A stretch of DNA of 64,000 nucleotides from Himantopus leucocephalus (lineage: Eukaryota; Chordata; Aves; Charadriiformes; Recurvirostridae), in contig RSEF01000001.1 in the NCBI GenBank assembly GCA_003993805.1, positions 96,271,674-96,335,673 on the forward strand, in the 5' to 3' direction. Shown in pieces: positions 14,401 through 25,034 of this stretch (position 1 is its first letter; each line of letters starts with the position of its first letter). The notes under the pieces were generated by a model that was not told the origin of the DNA, searched no databases, and saw nothing but the letters and a program-made list of their open reading frames with translations. The position numbers and the translations under genes were made by a program.

Positions 14401-15239
14401 CCCAAAAACGGATTTAAAAAAACGTGTTTTAGCAAAGCCTGATTTTGCATTCTCTAGGGCTTAATACAAGTTATAGCACAACCAGTGACTGCACCAAGAT
14501 TGCTCCAATGTGAGAAACGTTGAGGGTTATAAAATATTTTGTGAATATTTTTAACCAGGGATCAATGTTAAGCTGATTAGCATAAATGTTTCTTTAATTG
14601 AAACAGAATTCCAGTTATTACAGAGTAAAATGCTCTTACAATGAAAAAGTCTCCACATTGAGAGTGAGACGCGCCAAATGCAATTTCAGACAAATGTCTG
14701 AACCTGGCAACCTTTCAGGCTCATCTGTTTATTTTTTGTTTTGTTTTGATCCAGACTTTTTGCAGGTTTGTTGTTGGGGTTTTTTTTAATATGAAAGGAA
14801 GTAGAGGTTACGCTGGTTCTATGAGAAGGCCTTGTGATCTACAGCTGGTCACTGTTAGGGCAGCCTTGAGGTTTCTCAAAAGTACTGCAAAACTCAGCCC
14901 CGCTGGAGGAGACTTCACCGATCCAGGGGGCCCAAGCATGGATGGGGCTGGAAGTCCTGGTAGAAGGTTTTGGGGCAACGGAGAGAGCTCTTCCTCTCCT
15001 GCCTCACGCAATTCCTCTGCTACCACTGAATCTACTAGGAGGGGTGGCAGTCAGCTTTGCTTTGAGTGGGTGCTGTGACTCATTTCCATTAGCCTCTTAA
15101 TAGCATATTTCAGACTTAAAAAATCATCTAGGTGAGGCATGCGACCCACATATGAGTAAAATGGGATGTATGATTAACCTCACACCCTCTGTGGGAGAGA
15201 TACTGCTTCTCTCTTGCTTACCAGGTTTTCTCAAGGACT
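11417..15239. other. Intronic sequence, no gene recognised
   Basis: AT-rich, with one single-base N at 13005 that marks a contig join. Unlike the other two single-N joins, it has no duplicated flanks. A-rich runs occur at about 14370-14425. The GC-richer part at 14870-15060 just upstream of the CR1 copy may be a decayed 5' part of that element, which I cannot confirm. Confidence 0.7.
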
Positions 15240-16719
15240 AAGCACAAGGAAACAGAGGGCTCCATTTGTAGACCAGACCCATCCCATAGGGAAGTTAGCT
15301 GCCTCCCTGGGGCCAGGATTAAGGATATATGGATAAAACTCCCTACCCTGGTTAGGCCCTCAGATTACTACCCACTACTAATATTTCAAGTAGGTGGTGA
15401 TGACGTAGCTACCAGAAGTCTAAGGGTAATGAAGAATGACTTTAGGGCCCTGGGATAGCTGGTTAAGGGATCAGGAGCACAAATAGTGTTCTCCTGTATC
15501 CCACCAGTTGCAGGGATTGATGAGGGGATAAACAGGAGGAGCCGGCAAATTAACTCCTGGCTCCAAGACTGGTGTAACCAGCAGAACTTTGGTTTCTTTG
15601 ATGATGAGTTGATCTACAGGACACCAGGCATGCTGGCAACAGGTGGGGAAAGCCTAACCCAAAGGGGAAGAAAGGTCCCGGGACAAGAATTAGCAAGGCT
15701 CATTCACAGGGCTTTAAACTAGGTTTGAAGGGGTGTGGAGATGGAACCTGGATTACTAAAGTGGAGCCTGGGAGCAGCATGCCAGTGCTTCTGGGTAAAA
15801 GTGTTAGCAAGGTCTTGCAGTCGGTCTCAGTGATGGTGGGGGATGGTGATCCATGTGGTAGTGAAGACATGAGGGGTAGTGATAGGCTGGTAACTACAGA
15901 AGTCTCTGAGCATGATCAGGTGGGAATTAGGGCTTGTCCTCCCAAAAAAGTGGTAGGACAATTAGCTCAGCTGAAGTGCATCTACACTAATGCATGCAGC
16001 ACGGGGAACAAACAGGAAGAGGTAGAGGCCATTGTACAGCAAGGAAACTATGATATAGTTGCCATCACAGAAATGTGGTGGGATGACTCACACAACTGGA
16101 GTGCTGTGATCGATGGCTACCAACTTTTCAGAAGGGATAGGCAAGGAAGGAGAGGTGGTGGGGTGACTCTCTATGTTAGAGGCAGTTTTGAATGCCTAGA
16201 ACTTAACAGTTTGAATGACAGTGTCAAGTGTTTATGGGTAAGAATCAAGGGGAAGGACAATAGGGCAGACATCGTGGTGGGAGTTTGTTATAGACCCACC
16301 AATCAGGATGTAGAGGCTGATGAAATATTGTATAAGCAGCTGGCAGAGGCCTCACGATCGCTCGCCCTTGATCTCATGGGGGACTTCAACTTCCCAGATG
16401 TCTGCTGGAAATATAGCACAGCTGAGAGGGAACAGTCCCAGAGGTTGCTGGAGTGCGTGGAAGACAACTTCCTAACACAGCTGGTGAGGGAGCCAACTAA
16501 GGGAAAGTGCCCTACTGGACCTACTGTTTATTAACAGAGAAGGTCTTGTGGGGGCTGTAAAGGTTGGAGGTCATCTTGGGCCGAGTGATCACAAAATGGT
16601 ACAGTTTTCAATTCTTGGAGAAGCAAGGCGGGGAGCCAGCAGAACCGCCACCTTGGACTTCCAAAGGGCATGTTTTGCCTGTTTAGGAGCATGGTTGAGA
16701 GTGTCCCTTGGGAGACAGT
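15240..16719 (+). mobile_element. CR1 LINE, 5' part (esterase-like region and endonuclease), decayed
   Basis: The plus-strand translation matches avian/reptilian CR1. First comes the esterase-like region (GARIKDI, GGDDVA, VAGIDEGINRRSRQINSWL, then QELARLIHRALN and a stop near 15720). Next is the start of ORF2 with an APE-type endonuclease at 15725-16534. Visible endonuclease motifs are NACSTGNKQEEVEAI, AITEMWWDD (catalytic Glu), GGGVTLYVRG, VGVCYRPTN, MGDFNFPDVCW (Asp and Asn) and, in a shifted frame near 16584, SDHKMVQF (Asp-His). Two frameshifts break ORF2: one at about 16505-16520 and a one-base loss near 16676-16679. The copy runs into an assembly gap before the reverse transcriptase, so its 3' half is unseen. 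The 5' boundary is approximate. It is a dead element. Confidence 0.9.
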
Positions 16720-16819
16720 NNNNNNNNNNNNNNNNNNNNNNNNNNNNNNNNNNNNNNNNNNNNNNNNNNNNNNNNNNNNNNNNNNNNNNNNNNNNNNNNN
16801 NNNNNNNNNNNNNNNNNNN
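16720..16819. other. Assembly gap (100 N)
   Basis: Exactly 100 N, a conventional placeholder for a gap of unknown size. CR1 sequence lies on both sides but in opposite orientations, so the missing sequence is repeat and likely longer than 100 bp. Confidence 0.98.
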
Positions 16820-16869
16820 CTTCTCTGCCCAGCTCTCCAGCCTGTCCAGGTCACGCTGGAAGATTCAAC
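16820..16869 (-). mobile_element. CR1 LINE fragment, opposite orientation
   Basis: About 50 bp on the far side of the gap translate on the minus strand as FQRDLDRLESWAEK. This is the CR1 ORF2 segment that lies a little after the FADD motif of the reverse transcriptase. The orientation is opposite to the CR1 sequence left of the gap, so this is a second insertion, an inverted copy or a scaffold error. The short length limits confidence in the boundary. Confidence 0.7.
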
Positions 16870-19800
16870 ATATTTGGAATGAAGATTTTTTCATATTTTT
16901 ATGAAATGCTGCCCCTCAACAGAAAAAAACACAAAAGTTAAACCTTATGAAGCCTCATATTTCCTTCATTATTCCCTCTTCAGATTATGCAAACAGCACC
17001 CTTACCAATATCAGAAGGAGCATAGTAATGTCTTATCAGGAAGATAGCTCTCATTTCTTATACTCTTTGGTTCAGTAATCTTACCAGGATAAATCTCTGT
17101 TTGACTAGCTTCTAGAAAACTTGCTAATTTTGCTGGAAAATTTGATATCAAACCATCCCATGTTGCTGCTTCCTTAGCAGAATTCAGATAGAATGAGTGG
17201 CGTAGCTCAACAGAGCAAAGCCAAATCTGTCTCACCTACCACCATTGTAAGACTATTTGCCTCCAGTAAAACAGAAAAACACAAGTGTAGGAAATAATGA
17301 CTGTACCTGGAAAAAGGAGAATGTCCTCAAAAACCTGATACAGAAAGGAGCTTGTCGTTAATCTTTATTCTATATAGGGTACTTTATGAATTTTATATAT
17401 ATAGGATGTAAGCTGATGCAGAGAACAACGAAAGCATCTACAGATGTTGGCACATTTGTCTATATAACTAACCTAATCAAAATCAATCCTTGTGAAGAAA
17501 ATGTTTTTTTATACTATACTCTGTGGAAGTACATAGGATGTGCTATAAATACAGAAAGAACAAAAATAGAAATTGTGTATTTTCATTTTTCACACTGTTT
17601 TTACTCTTGATTCAGTTTTGCAGGATTTTAAAATGGAATAGGATTTTATTACTGTTATAAATTATCCACCTTCCCTAGAAGATACCATCTATTAACAATT
17701 AATATTGTACTAAATTAATTCAGACTCAAAAAATATGATTCTGCAGGACAGCATATTTCTTCTTATCCGTCTCATCTCACTAACATCCTTGAAGTTTAAG
17801 CCAGATGAAACAATCAAAAAGAAAGGAAGCTCAATTTCTACTTTAAATGAAGGCTTTGAAAAAGAAAATAGAGTGATTTCAGACTAGAGTTATATACACT
17901 AATTACTACAAAACAAAGTTTCATAAAATATGGTTAGTTTTCTCATAAAAATCTTTGCATTTATATTGTGGTATGTAGTCCCTTTTTGTTAAAAGACACT
18001 GGTGGTGATGTTTGCTCATCTCAATTCTGTTGTCTACTTGACAGACGGGGTCTACTTGACACCTCCCAAGCTTTATTCCTACCAGTCCTATTTGTACAAA
18101 AGTGGAATGGAGAGCCTTGAACATTTTGTTTTCACATTTATTTTATTTTATATTCATAGACTGCATTCTTTGTAAGCAAAGCTATGACCAAGGAGTTAAT
18201 ATTTTGAAACCTCGCTGTTACAGCCTCTTTTCCAAGACTCCAAATTACCCAAGAACAGGTTGAATCAAGACCTTTATGCTATTCACTTATTTTTACAACA
18301 AAACATTCCACCGGTCAAGAAGATGAAGAAGGAAGACCTCTTTTGAAACTATGAAGACCTGCTTCTGAAATAGGAGCAGAAATAATGATTCAGCTTTACT
18401 AGCTGGACCCTAGATATACAGAGAGGAGACGAAAAAGAAGAGGCACTGGTCCTGCTCTATCAGTGAGCATCTCCTCCTGGGATGGTGTTCATAAGAAACA
18501 GCAGGGTGAAGCGCTCTCAGCTACTTCTGCATCCCAAAGATAACACTTCTACAAGTAATCACACCCCCAAATTGTGCAAGAAGGGTGACTTAGACAAGTT
18601 TATCCTACACCCATGCAGCACAGTGGAAGGCACCAGGTCATATTGTCCTTTTTTGTCTGTTTGTGCAAAGTGACAATGAAATACCAATTCACGTCTTTAT
18701 TATAGGGATTCATTGCTGCTCTACATTGTGGGATTTCATGCCACACACTTTGCTAAGAACTGCATGTGGTAAAGATGTCTTTTGTGAAAAGTGCAGAGAA
18801 TATGCATTAATAGAAAAAAAACTGCTTGCAGTTTCCCAAATTGTTGATGATTGCTCTGTTGCTGCAGACAGCTACGGGCCAGTCTTACACATTTATTAAG
18901 CACTGAAATGCAAGACACAGAAAACTCTGGTAGGGCAGAAGGCAAAGAAGATCCAAAAATAAAACTGACACTAAGAACATGAGATCCATACAAAATATTC
19001 AGTACTGCAAATGAAAAGCCTCTGATAGTTTTAGAGGCAATAAATAGTGGCCCAAAAATTATCTGGTTTTTAACAAAGACCTGTCAGAGACTAAGTCACC
19101 TTGCCAGCCAGGTGGTTAATGGAAGTTGTTTATTACTCTATATTGAGGAAATAGTATTTAAACTCCGCTAAAACGAGGATTTACTATGGCTGTATTTTTA
19201 GTTCTTGTAATAAAAGAAAAATATAAACAGATGGCTCCAGCATATGTGGCTGATAAAACACGTCAATTAAACTAAAGAGCTCACTGGTAATAAAATCATG
19301 TCACCTAACATTCTAAGGGCAGAAATCCATGGCTATTTAAATGACAATGTAAGGAAAATGCAGGCCTTAAAAACTAATAAGTCTGCCTGTCAAGGAATGT
19401 CATTGTGAGTTTAGCCTGTTGGAAAAGGAGGGAAAATATCAGAGGACTAATAGAATAACACATAGAGCATCACTACATGATTCACCACATTTGTTTGTCA
19501 GACAAAGAAAGCTGGATATCCAACATGAAAAAAACTCTGGCCGTTCAAGAATTAAAATGTGTGAGACTTAATAACTGAGCTCCTGGTGTATTAACTGTTT
19601 ATGCACAGGACATTTTGTGGGGGTTTTTTTAAGCAACTCCCAGACATACCTATATATCAGATTTGCTGCTGGCAACATCGTCTTTTGCATACAGAGTTCA
19701 TGGAGTTTCCCACAAAGTATATCTCAGAATATTTTACTATAGTACATTTTTTACATATTGGCAAAAAATGATTGATTTTCCTATCACAGTTGCCAAGCAT

Positions 19801-21110
19801 GCTTATGCAATGAAGTGCAATAAACAGTCACTAATATAAACATCTATTTAATTAGGGAGCTGGATCTTCACTCTCCAATGCTTAAAGAGAAGGGAAAAAG
19901 GATTACAGTTCAGCAAGCAAGTTTCGATCTCATCTTGTTTTGGGGCAGTTCATGATCTTTGCATTCAGGACAAATTATGTGAAACAAGCAATTGGAAGAT
20001 ACTCTGACGGCTGTTTTGTCTTTGTGTGGCTTTATTTTAGTTTAACACAAACAGAATTTCACCAAGACAGAAACAGTAAAAGTAATCAACCTATGATGAA
20101 CTAAGTGCCCTCAGAAACTCATTCCACTGCTTCATGTACACAACTATTTTTCTACAGTATCCGCTGTAGCATAAAATACTTGCTGTGTTCTGAGCTCTCT
20201 GCAGAGATTTAAGTTTAGTGACCTCTGTACATGAATTCCATATGGTACTGACATTTTTGATGGTGGGGTTATAGCAGATTTACTCCTGTCTAGAACAAAG
20301 AAGAATTTGACCAACAACAGTGTTGCACTGAAAAGGTATTTCCAGGGTATGATGCTTCAAATACTAAACTAATCTGAATTTTGTAATTTCAGATTTTTTT
20401 AATAAGGGAGAATTCTTCACGATGCTTGGTGCTGAAGGCTGCTGAAAAGCACCAATGCATTCAAAATGTTTGAACACATGAATATTTTGCACCTTAAAAC
20501 ATTTCAGTCTTAAAATAACTGAAAATATTTAGGTTTCATTCTTAAGACTGAAGATAATGTGTTGCGTTTATGTTTTAGGATAAGCAAGAATCCTAACTTG
20601 TCTATGTAGATACTTAGAAATTCTTGAAAATGCTTAGATTTTCTTCTAGGAAACCATTTTCCTTTTCTGTTTTCATTATTTCAATTCATAAAACAGTGTG
20701 TTTCCTAGAATTCATTGCAATGCTGGCGCAGATATATTCATATTTTAATTACCTTTTTAAAATATTGATCTACAGCTTTCATATTCTGTTAAGGTAAGAA
20801 TCAGCCAGCTGTAAATTTTAATGTTGTCAAATATGAAACGTAAAATGGACCAGTCTACTTTATCCTAATACAGATAAAGTGAAATTTTTAGTCTCAAGAT
20901 TCATTAATTAGACATTTACACTTTTTTAAATTTTTTTTTCTATACGCAAAGGAAGTAATTATTAATCTGATCATCCCACTAGTACAAACAAAGAAGCCGA
21001 AATTAAAATTCGGACAATCATCCTTCAGCTTGATTTTTTTTTAAAGGAAACACAGTATCACAGTTACAGAGCTATCTGCAGGTTTTTGTCTTTTTCTTCC
21101 TTTCAACTAC
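16870..21110. other. Intronic sequence, no gene recognised
   Basis: AT-rich sequence with no exon, transposon or RNA gene that I recognise. The minus-strand frames at 17011-17235, 17921-18124 and 18736-18993 were checked for OCA2 C-terminal motifs and do not match. Confidence 0.75.
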
Positions 21111-21355
21111 AGAATCATAGAATGGTTTGAGTTGCAAGGGACCTTAAATATCATCTAGTTCCAACTCCCCTGCCATGGGCAGGCAAATCTTCTGCTACAC
21201 CAGGTTACTCAAAGCCCCATGCAACCTGGACTTGAACACCTCCAGGGATGGGGCATGCACTTCTCTGAGCAACCTGTTCTAGTGTCTCACCACCCTCACA
21301 GTAAAGAATTTCTTCCTAATATCTATGCACCTCCTAAGTCAAGCCTTAGGCTTTC
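21111..21355 (-). mobile_element. CR1 LINE, 3' end fragment
   Basis: The plus strand starts with AGAATCATAGAATGGTTT, the reverse complement of the CR1 3' tail. It continues through the conserved block CCCTGCCATGGGCAGG and CTTGAACACCTCCAGGGATG to TTTCTTCCTAATATCT. This is a 5'-truncated copy of about 245 bp, inserted in the same orientation as OCA2. The left edge is sharp; the right edge, near 21355, is estimated. Truncation of this kind is the usual fate of CR1 insertions. Confidence 0.93.
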
Positions 21356-22038
21356 TTACATGCTATAGCGGAATTCCATATTTCTTCCATTTCTCAGGCA
21401 GGTCAAAATACTCTACATATTAATTGTACGGGCTACTTCTACATTAGCAAATAACGTGGTGTAATGGGAGACTGAAAGAGTTGGAGCTGAGTCTTTTATC
21501 TACAGTGCCTTCAGTCCAGGGAAGTCAGTCACCTCACATTGGAGACCCTTATTTCTGGTCACTCTCATGCCATTTCTGAGTTAACTACACTGAGAGTGTG
21601 CAGCCCATCCCGTCTCCTTGCTCCAAGTCTGGACAATGCGCACTGCGGACTGCACGGTGTTGTAGGGGATTAATGGAAGACCTTATCCAGCAACACAGAG
21701 GCAGTGTTGGGGACATTCCACAAATGAACTGGTGCCTGTCTTCTTGCACCTTCCCACCCTTGAAGTAACAGAGCAATATGACTTTCTAGGCAACCTTGCC
21801 ATCACGGTAATTTTGCCTGCAGTCAGCTGGAGGCTTAGAACCAGAGAAGTTGAGACTGGCAGCACTGTCTTACCCCTGGAACATGGGACAAAAACCACCT
21901 TTTTAATGCAGAAGAGACTCCATTGGTGCCCTTGACTGTGAGTTGCCACCAAGCCTTTCACCATCTTTGCATGATATTTCAGGAATCCCTATCCATATAC
22001 AAGTTAAATAAACTGTCACCCTGTGAGCCTGGTTTCCC
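21356..22038. other. Intronic sequence between a CR1 tail and an unrecognised ORF
   Basis: It contains overlapping short frames on both strands (21585-21964) but no recognisable domain. If the ORF at 22039-22434 is part of a retrocopy, this stretch would be its 3' untranslated region; no poly(A) tract is obvious to support that. Confidence 0.5.
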
Positions 22039-22434
22039 CTAACTCCTATTGGTCAGTGGCTTATCACATTGGGGTGAGCAAATCCACTGCTGGTAGATGT
22101 CTCTGACACCATCCTCCAAACACTGTTTGCTCAGTCGGAGCATAGAGCTGATATCTACAAAACCACCCAGATTTTTTGTATCGGTAGGTTCAAAAAATGG
22201 GAGGAACTTGATGGGTACCATATCCCTACCCAGTACTTGGTCCATCAAGGCCACGACGGCAAAAATCACAAGAGCTATTGCCCCATTGTCATACAGATAC
22301 TTGTTTACCACTGAAGGAGATTTATGAACCTCTTGGAGGGCTTCACTGGAGGGAGTCAGTACATCTGCATCTTCCATAATTATAAGTGCAGGCTCAGCTA
22401 TGAACCTATCACCTTTTGCCAAGAACAGACGGGA
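22039..22434 (-). pseudogene. Unrecognised ORF, possible retrocopy or coding remnant
   Basis: An open minus-strand frame of about 131 codons, from an in-frame TGA at 22437-22435 to TAG at 22041-22039, has protein-like composition. It includes MEDADVLTPSSEALQEVHKS, KYLYDNGAIALVIFAVV, DQVLGRDMVPIKFLPFFEP and GGFVDISSMLRLSKQCLE. There is no convincing ATG at its start; the first internal Met lies 20 codons in. I do not recognise the family. The order GAIALVIFAVVALMDQVLGR loosely recalls the third strand and second helix of an RRM-like fold (as in NMI, IFI35 or RBM43 proteins), but this is a weak impression. A chance frame cannot be excluded. Confidence 0.3.
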
Positions 22435-24322
22435 TCATTCATGGCTACAACATAGCAGGTGCCCTATACTCCAATATCACTAAGGCATATGAAATCAAAC
22501 TCATATATAGAAGCATGTCAGCTGTGTGAATGTATGACTGAAATATGTGGCTGAATAAGTGACTTTGCCGTGTGGATAGTTTTCTGCTATTAATAATTAC
22601 AGCTTGAGTCTGTAAATAGCAAGTCAATAAATAAACAGAGATCTAAGAAACACCTGTTGCACTCTGTGTTTATTAGACACACACACACTCAATTAGCGAG
22701 TCCCTGATTAGAAAAAAGCTATTCTACAAAAAAGCTGGGTTCAATATACGTAATACTCCTCATCAGGAGTTCATAGCTTTGACATACATAGTGATAAATA
22801 GCCTTCCAAAATCAAATGTTGCTTGTTTTGGCTGTATGAACCCAGTGCCAAAGAAACAAAAAGGATTTTAAATGAAAGTTTATGCAATCTTACAGAAGAA
22901 CTTGGGACTTAGTTACTTAGGAATTTTCTGAAAGTATTTTCTAATGTAGAATGACAATGTCCAAGCCCATTCATTGAGCTAGATGATGCTGGGTCTTGAC
23001 TTTAGTCTGCTGTATAACACATTAGTGTCTTAACACCTGAGCTAACAACTGCTCTTGCACAGGTGAGAATATGCCTGCATTTTTCTTTCTTACTCCCTCC
23101 TCTCTCCACCTATTTTTAAAGAAAAAAAATGTAGCAGGTTCATCCCAGAAACAGGATGAAAAAGATATACGTTTGAAACATCTAAAATCTTGGCAGGAAT
23201 CTTTTCCTGTCCATCCGTATTTCACTCCCTCGAAGATACAAAAGAAGTGGTCTTCAGGCATGCCAAAAGATTCCTGTGTTTCGGTCCCATTCCCCAAAAC
23301 ATACTCCTTTTAAAAGAGGGCTCCTTTCAAAACCTGCAAAAGACCCTTTGGTCGATGTGCATGCAGGTGTCTTTTGGTATTGCTCCAAACCAATTTTCAC
23401 AGACTAGCTGGATGTGAGGCAAAAGCTTTGAAGCTAAGATTTCTGCATTATTGCTTAATAGTCCTCAAGTGTTTGCTGAGAGGTGACTCATCCTGAACCA
23501 ATCTTTCCCTTCATGCCTATTGCTTGCAGTCTCTTGTTGTTAAATCAATATAATTCCACAGGAAACACCACGGTAATCAAACCAAAATACCATATTAACA
23601 TATAATTATAAAGCAGTTGCAAATCTTTCCAACCTATAATATGCCCTATAAGAAGTGTCTTAAACCTTGACACAGGTTAAGGGCGGACGTAACCACCCAA
23701 TAACAGTGGAAGAAAGAATTGTACTTAGCTGACAACGAGCTGTAACAATGAATCATTCCTATGGTATAATGAAGGGATTATCGCACTTTGTTTAAACAGA
23801 GAACTTGATTGAATAAACCTATTTGATCGTGCCTTGATTTGTTATAATTTGACACTTTTCTGATATTAAAACATAACTGCTGATAAGCATTTGTTATGAT
23901 TAAAGTTATTTGCTGGTTTGTAAACTAATTACATAAGCAAGATAGCAATAAAAGGTTCAGGTGTTAAAGCATTAGCGTAACTATGCAGTGCATAGAGGGA
24001 AAATATTGATAGCAGCAGGTGGTTAGTGACAATTTCAATCAAAAAGACAACTTTACTTTTGAGCTACAGATGTGACTATAACAGGGAAAGTGCAAAAATA
24101 CAGCTGAAACGGTGGATCTAGTTCCACAGCGAACTGCGACTGCTGGCGGCAATGGCCAGCTAGATGCCTAAGTGCTACGAATAAGCTTGCAATAATGACT
24201 CAGCCTGAGGGGATAAACTACAACACAGCAGAGGTGAGAAAAAAAAGCAAATCGTAATCAGCAAGCTCAGCTCCCTTGCCAGCACCAGGGGGAGGATGTG
24301 TGAGTGCTGCCCAGACCCCTAC
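22435..24322. other. OCA2 intron start, no gene recognised
   Basis: This directly follows the donor GTAGGG of the exon at 24427-24323. It contains a short AC run at about 22676-22688. No exon for the expected next OCA2 residues (IPVLLNLSHD onward) is visible. Confidence 0.75.
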
Positions 24323-24427
24323 CATTGTAGCCGTGAAGGGGATGTTGTCAATCACGGAGGAGGCCAAAGCAGACACCCAGAGCACTAAAATGATGGCCAC
24401 CGCTAAGCGTTGGTCCTCAGGAACCAC
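24323..24427 (-). CDS. OCA2: OCA2 exon: [18 protein letters not shown] signature
   Basis: This 105 bp exon is phase 0 at both ends, with the acceptor TTCTAG before 24427 and the donor GTAGGG after the ATG at 24325-24323. It encodes 35 residues starting [17 protein letters not shown] and ending DNIPFTATM, aligning to human residues about 714-748 (the first residue is Val instead of Met). It contains one membrane helix followed by the DNIPFTATM signature, which mirrors a related SAFLDN motif in the first half of the protein and reflects the internal duplication of this permease fold. The frame runs on into intron without a stop for some codons, so a naive ORF overextends to 24218. Confidence 0.97.
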
Positions 24428-24974
24428 CTAGAATTGAGAGAAGTCAAATTACAACTTTGATGAGATCAGTGTTGCTCTGTCCCCCCAATGGCATAATTAC
24501 GTTTTCCACAGTTTTAATTTATCAACATTTATTACTCCTTCAGGCTCTGAGATAAGAAAAGCATCTTAAAGAAAATAGCCAGACATTTAGTAACACAATA
24601 TTGTTCTTTTCCCAAGAAAACTTGAACAAATAGAAATACAAAGACTGATATTTCTAATAGTCGTACCTACATTGCACACAGGAAATAAACTGTGCAACCC
24701 TAAATTTTCCCTTTTTATTCTTTATATTTCTTGGGATTTTTAGACTACAGAAAAGGCTTCCCTTTTGCATTTATGGCTATGTTTATTCAGGCTGTGGACA
24801 GATATATACATATTAAATATCACCCATGCCAAAGTATAACATGCTTTTTTGAAACTGCTGATGCAGGAATGCAATCATTAATATTAAATTCAAAATGAAA
24901 GTATTATTCATTTTTCTATTGGACTAAAACTATTTTCCTTACCTGTTAAAAAAAAGTAAATATTTTAAACATAC
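24428..24974 (-). other. OCA2: OCA2 short intron (547 bp)
   Basis: GT-AG intron, much shorter than its neighbours. AT-rich with no repeat or reading frame of note. Confidence 0.92.
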
Positions 24975-25034
24975 CTTTATTAACAAAGCTGTCTGCTCTC
25001 CTATATAGTCTATTAAGTGCAGATGAGCCAAAGC
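24975..25034 (-). CDS. OCA2: OCA2 exon: ALAHLHL segment
   Basis: This 60 bp exon is phase 0 at both ends. The acceptor is a long T-run followed by AG before 25034, and the donor is GTATG after 24975. It encodes ALAHLHLIDYIGEQTALLIK, which differs from human residues about 694-713 only by two conservative changes (E to D, V to I). It completes the hydrophobic segment begun in the upstream exon and leads into the loop before the next helix. It was found by reading the splice-bounded sequence, as it is too short for ORF scanning. It lies only 547 bp upstream of the next exon. Confidence 0.96.

Noticed and set aside
16531..16904. Reading frames running through the 100-N gap
   Set aside because: They are translations across N's and mix plus-strand CR1 and shadow frames. 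They are not genes.
24218..24322. Continuation of the OCA2 exon frame beyond the TATM codons
   Set aside because: The ATG is followed by the donor GTAGGG exactly where the human protein has an exon border, and the extra residues do not match the family. It is intron read-through.
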